Below, piece after piece: positions 1 through 6,115 of a DNA stretch of 13,029 bases; within the stretch, counting starts at the first letter, position 1; every line of letters begins with the position of its first letter. The position numbers and the translations under genes were made by a program. The DNA lies in contig JAIHVJ010000075.1 in NCBI GenBank assembly GCA_022720335.1, positions 1 through 13,029 of the forward strand, written 5' to 3'. This stretch comes from Collinsella sp. GTDB lineage: Bacteria; Actinomycetota; Coriobacteriia; Coriobacteriales; Coriobacteriaceae. The notes below the pieces were generated by a model that did no database searches, had not been told where the DNA came from, and saw only the letters and a program-made list of their open reading frames with translations.

Positions 1-1265
1 TCTGTTGTGGCAATGCCGTACTGGGGGAGGGTGATATCCGCCTTCAGGGCCGCCTCAGGCTCTTTCTGCGCTGCAAGGGCTGCCGATGCGCCCGCGATGC
101 GTCCGAATACGATGCCGTTGGCGCTTGACAAGCCACCAATGCGGTCGGCGCCGTGCATGCCGCCTGTCGCCTCGCCACAGGCGAAGAGGCCCTTAACGCC
201 CGTGTACGCGGTCTTATCAATCTTGATGCCTCCGTTTGCGGCGTGGGCGTACATGGCTACACGCATCTCATCGGTCGGTGCTATGCCGTGCTCGTCTTGC
301 AGCCAGGTGGCAAAGGTCTGCACAAATTCGGGAACATCCTCGCGGGGGAAGTCGTAATGCAGCGCTAGACCCTCGGTGCCCGCCTGGTCAATGACAAGGT
401 CTATAGCGCGAGAATCCAGGCGCGAAGTAAAGGGAGCATATCCGGAGCGCTGCTCGAGCAGGCTGTCTAGGTTGTCGCCAGCAATATCGACCGGCTGATC
501 GAACTTGACGTAGCGCCAAGTCTTCTCGTTAAAGACAAGGTTGCGCTTGGGCTCAATGAAGCCGGGCATCATCTGCATGAACTCTATACTAGTGAGCGTT
601 GCGCCATGTGCGCGGGCAATGGCCTGAGAGGAGCTGAGCACATCGGCAGACGTAAGACTGCGCTCGAACAGCCCGCCCGTGCCGCCGGCGGCAATGACCG
701 TTGCCTTGGCATCGATGGATACGAGGCGTTCGCTCGTGCGGTCATAGAGCACGGCTCCGGAGATTCTGTCGTTTGCGCCCTCGATAAGGTCGATAAGCTC
801 ATGGCGGGGGAGCAGACGGATGCCAAGTGACTCAATCTGGGCTGTCAGGGCGTCCTCAAGGGGCTTGCGGGTGAGACCGCGCCACATACGCGTCTTATGG
901 TCAAAGCAGGGGATAAACTGTTTTTGCTGGGCGCTCTCGGCGCTTTGCGGACGCTGGAGCTCAACACCCAGGTCCTCCTCGAGCCAGTGGATCGCCTGAG
1001 GAATGCCGTGGACAAATGTCTGGACGAGCTCGGGGTCGGCGACGCCGCCACCGACGGCCTGGATGGTGTTGATGAGATCCTGTTCGTCTTCGGCGTCGGC
1101 GGGCCCGATAAGGCCGAGGCCCCAGGTTCCCGGGAAAAAGCTCGATCCGCTCATAGTCTTGCCGGCGCTTGCCACAGTGACGGTTGCACCCGTGCGTGCC
1201 GCTTCGATGGCGGCGCAAAGGCCCGCATTGCCAGATCCAATTACCAGTACATCAGTCGATTCCAT
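1..1265 (-). CDS. FAD-binding fumarate reductase/succinate dehydrogenase-like flavoprotein (partial, C-terminus outside window)
   Basis: The gene reads leftward and is still open at base 1, so 421 N-terminal residues are visible. It starts MESTDVLVIGSGNAG, a Rossmann dinucleotide-binding loop (GSGNAG, residues 9-14), and has a second FAD-contact motif GGTGGLF in the middle. Near residues 368-378 it carries GGMHGADRIGG, the counterpart of the HGANRLGG region that holds the catalytic arginine in fumarate reductase, succinate dehydrogenase and L-aspartate oxidase. AHAANGGIKID upstream matches the HYTMGG histidine region. The usual FHPT/YHPT motif is replaced by EFMQMMPGF, so succinate/fumarate chemistry is uncertain. 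The start is supported by a GAAAGGA ribosome site just upstream. The gene stands alone, with no iron-sulfur or membrane-anchor subunit beside it. L-aspartate oxidase or another flavin reductase acting on an unknown acceptor is possible. The family is secure, the substrate is not. Confidence 0.85.
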   Translation of the reverse strand, partial: MESTDVLVIGSGNAGLCAAIEAARTGATVTVASAGKTMSGSSFFPGTWGLGLIGPADAEDEQDLINTIQAVGGGVADPELVQTFVHGIPQAIHWLEEDLGVELQRPQSAESAQQKQFIPCFDHKTRMWRGLTRKPLEDALTAQIESLGIRLLPRHELIDLIEGANDRISGAVLYDRTSERLVSIDAKATVIAAGGTGGLFERSLTSADVLSSSQAIARAHGATLTSIEFMQMMPGFIEPKRNLVFNEKTWRYVKFDQPVDIAGDNLDSLLEQRSGYAPFTSRLDSRAIDLVIDQAGTEGLALHYDFPREDVPEFVQTFATWLQDEHGIAPTDEMRVAMYAHAANGGIKIDKTAYTGVKGLFACGEATGGMHGADRIGGLSSANGIVFGRIAGASAALAAQKEPEAALKADITLPQYGIATT

Positions 1266-1450
1266 CGGATTCCTTTCTCGTCCGGCGCATTGTCGCATGG
1301 GTGATCGGCAAAGGTATCGCAAAGATTGAATAAATCGGTAAAGGGCGAATATGGCACGTGGACGTTAGGGCTGCTTGGTGGCTCCATCTCATCACATCTC
1401 GTATTTCGCCCCAACTGATATATCGGCATTGGCTACCCTGCGACAGTGCA

Positions 1451-1486
1451 AACAAAAAGAGCCGCTACCCGGGTGGATAGCGGCTC
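1451..1486 (-). terminator. Intrinsic terminator after the GGGtGRT gene
   Basis: A perfect 9-bp stem (GAGCCGCTA at 1459-1467 with TAGCGGCTC at 1478-1486) and a 10-base loop are followed, in the minus direction, by a T-rich run read from 1458 down to 1451. It lies 35 bases beyond the stop of the leftward GGGtGRT gene, so it should end that operon. The rest of 1266-1521 has no gene that I can support. It must hold the leftward promoter of the flavoprotein gene, but no box pair is convincing. Confidence 0.85.
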
Positions 1487-1521
1487 CTAAGCTCAACTAT
1501 ATGAGCATCGCGTGGGCGCGA

Positions 1522-2526
1522 TTAGGCCTTGAGGGCCTCCTCGACGGCGACAGCGCAGGCGACGGTGGCACCGACCATGGGGTTGTTGCCCATGCCGATG
1601 AGACCCATCATGTCGACGTGCGCAGGCACGGAGGAAGAACCAGCGAACTGGGCGTCGGAGTGCATACGGCCCATGGTGTCGGTCATGCCGTAAGAGGCGG
1701 GGCCGGCACCCATGTTGTCCGGGTGCAGGGTACGGCCAGTGCCGCCACCAGAAGCGACGGAGAAGTACTTCTTGCCAGCCTCGAGGCGCTCCTTCTTGTA
1801 GGTGCCAGCGACGGGGTGCTGGAAGCGCGTGGGGTTGGTGGAGTTACCGGTGATCGAGATGTCGACGTTCTCGTGCCACATGATGGCAACGCCCTCGCGG
1901 ACGTCGTCGGAGCCGTAGCAGTTAACGGCAGCGCGGGGACCTTCGGAGTAGGGGATGGTCTCGACGACCTTGAGCTCGCCCGTGTAGTAGTCGAACTGGG
2001 TCTTCACGTAGGTGAAGCCGTTGATGCGGGCGATGATCTGAGCAGCGTCCTTGCCCAGACCGTTGAGGATAACGCGCAGCGGCTTCTTACGAGCCTTGTT
2101 GGCGTTCAGAGCCAGGCCGATAGCGCCCTCAGCGGCAGCGAAGGACTCGTGGCCGGCCAGGAAGGCGAAGCACTCGGTGTCGTCGGAGAGCAGCATAGCG
2201 CCCAGGTTGCCGTGGCCCAGACCGACCTTGCGGTCCTCAGCGACGGAGCCGGGAACGGTGAAGGCCTGGATGCCCTCGCCGATGATGGCGGCAGCCTCAG
2301 AAGCGGTCTTGGCGCCACGCTTGACAGCGAGAGCGCAGCCGAGGGTGTAGGCCCACTCGGCGTTCTGGAAGGCGATGGACTGGGTGTTGTTGACGATCTC
2401 ACGCGGGTTGAAGCCCTTGTCGGTGCAGATCTGCAGAGCTTCCTCGAGGGAGGCGATGCCGTTGTCGGCGAGGCACTTGTTGATCTTGTCAGCGCGGCGC
2501 TCGTAACCTTCGAACGTAACAGTCAT
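1522..2526 (-). CDS. GGGtGRT-family protein
   Basis: A 334-residue protein of the family named for its conserved glycine-rich signature, here GGGTGRT at about residues 260-266. No signal peptide or membrane segment is visible, so it should be cytosolic. Other glycine-rich stretches are VGLGHGNLGAM (about 101-111) and GLIGMGNNPMVGA near the C-terminus. A GGGAGG ribosome site sits 7 bases before the ATG. The gene follows the NifU-like gene after only 18 bases, and an intrinsic terminator lies just downstream, so the two form an operon. From memory, this family often lies beside NifU-like scaffold proteins, which suggests a role in iron-sulfur or metal-cofactor handling. No biochemical function is known to me. 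The family call is firm and the role is an inference from context. Confidence 0.85.
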   Translation of the reverse strand: MTVTFEGYERRADKINKCLADNGIASLEEALQICTDKGFNPREIVNNTQSIAFQNAEWAYTLGCALAVKRGAKTASEAAAIIGEGIQAFTVPGSVAEDRKVGLGHGNLGAMLLSDDTECFAFLAGHESFAAAEGAIGLALNANKARKKPLRVILNGLGKDAAQIIARINGFTYVKTQFDYYTGELKVVETIPYSEGPRAAVNCYGSDDVREGVAIMWHENVDISITGNSTNPTRFQHPVAGTYKKERLEAGKKYFSVASGGGTGRTLHPDNMGAGPASYGMTDTMGRMHSDAQFAGSSSVPAHVDMMGLIGMGNNPMVGATVACAVAVEEALKA

Positions 2527-2544
2527 AGTTATTTCCCTCCCTTT

Positions 2545-3279
2545 CTACTCGTGAACCGGGAACACGCTGGCGACGGAGTGAGTCTCCTCGTCGGTGCGCG
2601 GGTCGATGTACTTGGCAGCGTTCTCCCACTGACCATAGTGGCCCATAGCGCCAGCGATGGCCTCCTCGGGGGTCTTGCCGGCCTTGACGGCGTCGGTGAA
2701 CTTGCCGAGGTTCAGGAACTCGAATGCGATGATCTCGTTCTTGTCGTTGAGAGCCATGCGGGTGACGTAACCCTGAGCGAGCTCGAGGTAACGAGCGCCC
2801 TTGGCCTTGGTGCCGAACATGGTGCCGACCTGAGAGCGAAGGCCCTTGCCGAGGTCGTCGAGGGAGGCGCCCACGGGCAGGCCGCCCTCGGAGAACGCGG
2901 TCTGGCTGCGGCCGTAAACGATTTGCAGGAAGATCTCGCGCATAGCAACGTTGATAGCGTCGCAGACGAGGTCGGTGTTGAGGGCCTCGAGGATGGTCTT
3001 ACCGGGAAGGATCTCGGAAGCCATGGCGGCAGAGTGGGTCATGCCCGAGCAGCCGATGGTCTCAACGAGGGCCTCCTCGATGATGCCGTCCTTGACGTTC
3101 AGCGTGAGCTTGCAGGCGCCCTGCTGAGGTGCGCACCAACCCACACCGTGCGTAAGACCGGAGATGTCGGAAATCTCCTTAGCCTGGACCCACTTGCCCT
3201 CCTCGGGGATGGGTGCGGGGCCGTGGTATGCACCCTTGGCAACGGGGCACATGTTCTCCACTTCCTGTGAGTACTGCAT
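2545..3279 (-). CDS. NifU-like iron-sulfur cluster scaffold-type protein
   Basis: A 244-residue protein with a NifU/IscU-like N-terminal half. The segment ETIGCSGMTHSAAMASEIL (about residues 73-91) followed by PGKTILEAL matches the GCSIS...A..L.GKT..EA region of U-type scaffolds and supplies C77. Other candidate ligands are C11, C49, C56 and C106. C49 and C56 (GWCAPQQGAC) stand where U-type proteins have their first cysteine, but the PSCGD form is absent. The C-terminal 100 residues do not resemble a NifU C-terminal domain known to me. The ATG at 3279 is chosen because a GAGGAG ribosome site lies 4 bases upstream. The frame stays open to 3363, but that 28-residue extension is arginine-rich and lacks a ribosome site. 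It is first in an operon with the GGGtGRT gene. It may complement the shortened SufU further on, but this is speculative. Confidence 0.8.
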   Translation of the reverse strand: MQYSQEVENMCPVAKGAYHGPAPIPEEGKWVQAKEISDISGLTHGVGWCAPQQGACKLTLNVKDGIIEEALVETIGCSGMTHSAAMASEILPGKTILEALNTDLVCDAINVAMREIFLQIVYGRSQTAFSEGGLPVGASLDDLGKGLRSQVGTMFGTKAKGARYLELAQGYVTRMALNDKNEIIAFEFLNLGKFTDAVKAGKTPEEAIAGAMGHYGQWENAAKYIDPRTDEETHSVASVFPVHE

Positions 3280-3283
3280 GCCT

Positions 3284-3289
3284 CTCCTC
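3284..3289 (-). promoter_or_regulatory. Ribosome binding site deciding the NifU-like start
   Basis: GAGGAG on the minus strand, 4 bases before the ATG at 3279. It supports this start over the upstream in-frame ATG at 3363, which lacks a comparable site. Confidence 0.75.
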
Positions 3290-3626
3290 TCTATCGTGTT
3301 GGCGTCCCGTCTGGGGGTCGTGGCTGGCGATTGCCGGGCGACCCTTCGAAAGGGACATGACATGCAGCCCCTATAATACCGCGAAATGCACGGAATATTC
3401 GGCGAACGGCTCAGTTTTCGTAGCGAGAAGTCCGGAAGTTTTAATTGAAACGGTTTAACGCTATGTTCTGTGGTCGCGAACTTCCGTAGAGGGGGTCCGT
3501 CTTTGGCAAGCTTTTGGTCAGCTCTTGTAAGCGTTGCAGGGGTTGACCTGTTGCAACGGTGCCGTTCGCCGCCTGATTACTGCCTTTGGCCGCGCGAGTG
3601 TATTGTTTTGCGTGAATGTTTTGATG

Positions 3627-3643
3627 GCACGCTTCAATCGTGC
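3627..3643. repeat. Short hairpin-forming inverted repeat before the RAYT-like gene
   Basis: GCACG and CGTGC flank a 7-base loop, 40 bases before the RAYT-like ATG. It could be an operator, a leader hairpin or a remnant of a palindromic element. The function is not known and a 5-bp stem can arise by chance. Confidence 0.35.
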
Positions 3644-3671
3644 TGTATTGGATGGCAAGCAGATCCCGGTG

Positions 3672-3678
3672 AAGGGAG
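3672..3678 (+). promoter_or_regulatory. Ribosome binding site deciding the RAYT-like start
   Basis: AAGGGAG lies 4 bases before the ATG at 3683. The frame is open back to 3470, but the 71 extra residues resemble nothing in the family. Confidence 0.7.
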
Positions 3679-3682
3679 CGCC

Positions 3683-4492
3683 ATGCAGCGCGTTTGGAGA
3701 ACGGTTACCGGCTTTTACCATGTCTGTGCCCGCGGTACGGGCAAGCGGCTCATCTTTGAGGGCGATGACGACCGGCGGGAGTTTTTGGAGCTGATGCGCG
3801 AGTGCTGTCGCGAGGAGGGCGTGACGGTTATCGCCTGGTGCCTTATGGGCAATCACGTGCATTTGGTGCTTGCAGATTACGAGGACAGGATGAGCGCGGC
3901 AATGCACCGGCTGCTTTTGACGTACGCGCGGCGGTTCAATAAGCGCACGGGGCGCACAGGCCATCTGTTCCAAAACCGTTTTGACCGGCGCTCGCTCGAT
4001 ACCGACTGGCAGGTGATGGAGGCTATTCGCTCTGTACACGCCGATCCGCAGGAGGTGGGCGTTAGCCTAATCGAGCGTTATCCCTGGAGCAGCTTTCCGG
4101 AACATCTACGCGCTTACGACGGTGATGTGGCCGATGCCGCGAGGGGATTTTCTGATCCTTCTTGTGTGCTTGAGCTTTTTGGCTCTGCCGAGGGCTTTAT
4201 TGCCTATTCGCTTTCGACGCCCGACGGCAGTGAGCCAGCGCTGTGCGATATGAAAGAGACGGAGTGGGAACGCCACGCCTTTGCCGACAAGATGGCGAAG
4301 AGCCTCGGGGTTCCGCTCAACGAACTCAAGACCGTTGCGCCCTCGCGGCGAGACAGAATCATTTTCGCTCTGCACGATGGCGGCTACACGGTGCGCGAGG
4401 TCGAACGGTATACGGGAATCAGCAAGAGTACCGTATCTCGTATCGTGCGCGCTTATGCGCGGGTGAAGGCACAGGCTGAGCTCTCGGAATAG
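3683..4492 (+). CDS. RAYT-like Y1/HUH transposase-family protein with C-terminal helix-turn-helix
   Basis: A 269-residue protein. The N-terminal domain (about 1-145) is of the IS200/REP-associated Y1 type: FYHVCARGTGKRLIF, the HUH metal motif in CLMGNHVHLVL (H58, H60), YARRFNKRTGRTGHLFQNRF at 81-100, and the family's YPWSSF at 133-138. The C-terminus (about 223-258) is a helix-turn-helix with TVREVERYTGISKSTVSRIV. No transposon ends or paired TnpB are visible, so it is probably a single-copy domesticated gene. In typical family members the presumed nucleophile tyrosine lies in RYIHLNPVRAG. Here the aligned stretch is RSVHADPQEVG, so serine 117 stands in its place and strand cleavage may be lost. 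Y81 belongs to the conserved helix and is usually not regarded as the nucleophile. It could bind or regulate the palindromic repeats found nearby. The family call is firm and activity is uncertain. Confidence 0.85.
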   Translation: MQRVWRTVTGFYHVCARGTGKRLIFEGDDDRREFLELMRECCREEGVTVIAWCLMGNHVHLVLADYEDRMSAAMHRLLLTYARRFNKRTGRTGHLFQNRFDRRSLDTDWQVMEAIRSVHADPQEVGVSLIERYPWSSFPEHLRAYDGDVADAARGFSDPSCVLELFGSAEGFIAYSLSTPDGSEPALCDMKETEWERHAFADKMAKSLGVPLNELKTVAPSRRDRIIFALHDGGYTVREVERYTGISKSTVSRIVRAYARVKAQAELSE

Positions 4493-4530
4493 AAAATGGC
4501 CGAACCACTCTTGTCAAGCGATTCGGCCAA
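4493..4530 (-). terminator. Terminator hairpin between convergent genes, mainly serving the suf operon
   Basis: TGGCCGAA (4497-4504) pairs with TTCGGCCA (4522-4529) around a 17-base loop. Read leftward, it is followed by TTTT (4493-4496), so it should stop the suf transcript. Read rightward, the next bases are A-rich, so it is a poorer intrinsic terminator for the RAYT-like gene. Confidence 0.65.
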
Positions 4531-4533
4531 CAA

Positions 4534-4547
4534 AAATCTTAAGATTT
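4534..4547. repeat. Perfect 14-bp palindrome centred on CTTAAG
   Basis: AAATCTTAAGATTT is its own reverse complement. It lies between the suf terminator hairpin and the palindromic element that overlaps the sufU stop, and it shares TAAGATTT with the flank of the rrf2-side copy. It may be an extended edge of that repeat. Confidence 0.6.
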
Positions 4548-4576
4548 GGGACAAGTTCTACTGATTATTTTGTCCC
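4548..4576. repeat. REP-like palindromic element, copy 1 (overlaps the sufU 3' end)
   Basis: A 29-base unit with exact inverted ends GGGACAA (4548-4554) and TTGTCCC (4570-4576). With its left flank it shares TAAGATTTGGGACAA and TATTTTGTC at nearly the same spacing (11 versus 10 bases) with the copy at 9890-9917. It encodes the last residues and stop codon of sufU (GQNNQ-stop), so it has set the end of that protein. Confidence 0.65.
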
Positions 4577-4797
4577 GTGAGCATGCCGTCGAGGGTGCGC
4601 CAGGCGAGCTCGGCGCATTTGACGCGGGCGGGCATGTGCGAGATGTCCTGGAGCTGGGCGGCTTCGTCCAGGTCTTCCTCGTCGCCGCAGCTGGGGTTGA
4701 TGCCGTCGTGCTCGTGCGTGGGAGCATCCATCTCATACTTATAGTCGGGGTGCGAGTTGTGCTCCATAAACGTGGTGGAGGTGTACAGATTACCCAT
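4558..4797 (-). CDS. sufU: SufU-like sulfur acceptor protein, internally shortened
   Basis: Last gene of the suf operon, encoding 79 residues. The N-terminus (LYTSTTFMEHNSHPDYKYEM) and DGINPSCGDE (31-40) match the start of SufU and give zinc ligands C37 and D39. From about residue 43 it goes straight to LDEAAQLQDISHMPARVKCAELAWRTL, the C-terminal part with C61. Full-length SufU has about 145 residues, so about 60 central residues are missing, including the GCSIS segment with the second zinc-ligand cysteine. The reading frame is intact across the join. Its ATG overlaps the sufS stop (ATGGGTAA), so the two are translationally coupled. SufU receives persulfide from SufS using its zinc site. This version keeps three of four ligands at most and may act differently, may work with the NifU-like protein at 2545-3279, or may be a decaying gene. 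Confidence 0.8.
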   Translation of the reverse strand: MGNLYTSTTFMEHNSHPDYKYEMDAPTHEHDGINPSCGDEEDLDEAAQLQDISHMPARVKCAELAWRTLDGMLTGQNNQ

Positions 4798-6115
4798 TGA
4801 ACGTGCTCCAAACGTGATGCAGGCCGGCGATGAACTTGTCGATGTCGGCCTTGTCGTTGTAGAAGGCCACGCTGGCGCGGCAGCAGGCAAGGTTCTCGAC
4901 GCCCAGCCAGGTGAGCAGCGGCTGCGCGCAGTGGTGGCCGGCGCGTATGCAGACGCCGTCCATGTCCATGATGCTCGCGACGTCGTGCGGGTGGATGCCC
5001 TTGACGTTAAAGCTCACAACGCCGTGGTGGTTGTCCCAATAGATGGAGCCGATGATCTGGACAAAGTCGAGCTGCATGAGCTCGCCCATCAGATAGTGGA
5101 CGAGTGCCTGCTCGCGGGCCTGGATGTTCTCGTAACCCACCGTGTTAACCAGGTAATCAAGGGCGGCGCCCGTGGCGAAGATGCCGGCGGCGTCCTGCGT
5201 GCCGGCCTCGAACTTCTCGGGGACGGGCGCCCAGACGGCGTCCTGCTCGGTGACCGAATCGATCATCTCACCGCCGGTAAGCACTGGCGGCATGGCGTTG
5301 AGCAGGTCCATCTTGCCCCACAGCACGCCGATGCCCATGGGGCCCATGGCCTTGTGCGCGCTAAAGGCAAAGAAGTCGGCGCCCAGGTCGGCCACATCGA
5401 CCGGCATGTGCGGCAGCGACTGCGCGCCGTCGACGACCAGATAGCCGCCGTACTTGTGCACGAGCTTGCCGAGGTTCTTGACCGGGTTCTCGACTCCTAG
5501 CACGTTGGAGACCTGACCCACGGCCAGGATCTTGGTCTTGGGTCCCACCTTGGCCAGAACCTCCTCGGTGGTGAGCTGGCCGGTCTTGGTGGGATAGAGG
5601 TAGACGAGCTTGGCGCCGGTCTCGCGGCAGACCTGCTGCCACGGAATCAGGTTGGAGTGGTGCTCCATGATGGTGATGACGACCTCGTCACCGGGCTCGA
5701 GCACCGTGGGTGCAAAGCTCTTGGCGACCAGGTTGAGCGACTCGCTCGTGTTGCGGGTGAAGACGACCTCGTTGGCCTGTGAGGCACCGATGAGGTCGGC
5801 GATCTGCTGGCGGACTTTCGCGATGGCGTCGGTGGCCTCGACGGACAGCGAGTACAGGCCACGCAGGGGGTTGGCGTTCATGCGCTGATAGAAGTCGCGC
5901 TCGGCGTCGAGCACGCAGGCAGGGCGCTGCGCGGTGGCGGCACTATCGAGGAAGGCGATCTCGGGGTGTTGCTGGAACAGCGGGAACTGTGCCTTGTAGG
6001 GATTGGTCTCGATGTCGACGGTAGGCCAGCCGCGCGAGGCCTCGTCGCTGGCGTCGAGCTCCATAGGCTCCGGTGCGGTACAGGTATCGCATTTAACGTG
6101 CTCGGTGTCGATCAT
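4790..6115 (-). CDS. sufS: SufS-type group II cysteine desulfurase
   Basis: A 441-residue PLP enzyme that removes sulfur from L-cysteine, leaving alanine and an enzyme-bound persulfide. PLP lysine is K255 in FSAHKAMGPMG. EHHSNLIPWQ (151-160) and VDGAQSLPH (228-236) are cofactor-pocket motifs. The catalytic cysteine is C396 in RAGHHCAQPLLTWLGV, the short loop typical of SufS. The first about 38 residues precede the normal SufS start (NPYKAQFPLF) and contain a CxxC pair (C9, C12), which is uncommon and of unknown purpose. Its ATG overlaps the sufD stop (ATGA), and its own stop overlaps sufU. All motifs are intact, so it should be active. It should pass sulfur to SufU and on to the SufBCD scaffold in the cytosol. 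Confidence 0.95.
   Translation of the reverse strand: MIDTEHVKCDTCTAPEPMELDASDEASRGWPTVDIETNPYKAQFPLFQQHPEIAFLDSAATAQRPACVLDAERDFYQRMNANPLRGLYSLSVEATDAIAKVRQQIADLIGASQANEVVFTRNTSESLNLVAKSFAPTVLEPGDEVVITIMEHHSNLIPWQQVCRETGAKLVYLYPTKTGQLTTEEVLAKVGPKTKILAVGQVSNVLGVENPVKNLGKLVHKYGGYLVVDGAQSLPHMPVDVADLGADFFAFSAHKAMGPMGIGVLWGKMDLLNAMPPVLTGGEMIDSVTEQDAVWAPVPEKFEAGTQDAAGIFATGAALDYLVNTVGYENIQAREQALVHYLMGELMQLDFVQIIGSIYWDNHHGVVSFNVKGIHPHDVASIMDMDGVCIRAGHHCAQPLLTWLGVENLACCRASVAFYNDKADIDKFIAGLHHVWSTFNG

Larger units (their letters stand above)
3280..3682. other. 403-base divergent intergenic region with inverted repeats
   Basis: No gene is supportable here. The region lies between the leftward NifU-like gene and the rightward RAYT-like gene and should hold promoters for both. 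A -10-like TATTAT reads leftward (3373-3378), with no good -35. Three dyads are visible: CGGAAGTT (3433-3440) with AACTTCCG (3479-3486), 38 bases apart; GTTGCA (3533-3538) with TGCAAC (3552-3557); and GCACG (3627-3631) with CGTGC (3639-3643), 40 bases before the RAYT-like start. These may be operators, leader hairpins or degraded palindromic repeats. Confidence 0.5.

Noticed and set aside
1375..3270. A 631-codon open frame on the plus strand
   Set aside because: It lies opposite the GGGtGRT and NifU-like genes, whose products have clear family motifs. Its translation is valine/glycine/aspartate-rich with no motif. It is a GC-driven antisense frame.
3372..3377. A perfect TATAAT on the plus strand
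   Set aside because: No -35 box stands at the right distance, and the next plus gene starts over 300 bases away, so it is not called as a promoter.
3470..3682. A 71-residue N-terminal extension of the RAYT-like protein
   Set aside because: The family normally begins near the MQRVWRTVTGFYHV segment, which has a strong ribosome site. The upstream residues show no conserved feature.
4757..5500. A 247-codon plus-strand frame opposite sufS, and similar frames opposite sufD (6247-6786) and sufB (7680-8579)
   Set aside because: All are antisense shadows of conserved suf genes, with low-complexity translations and no ribosome sites of note.
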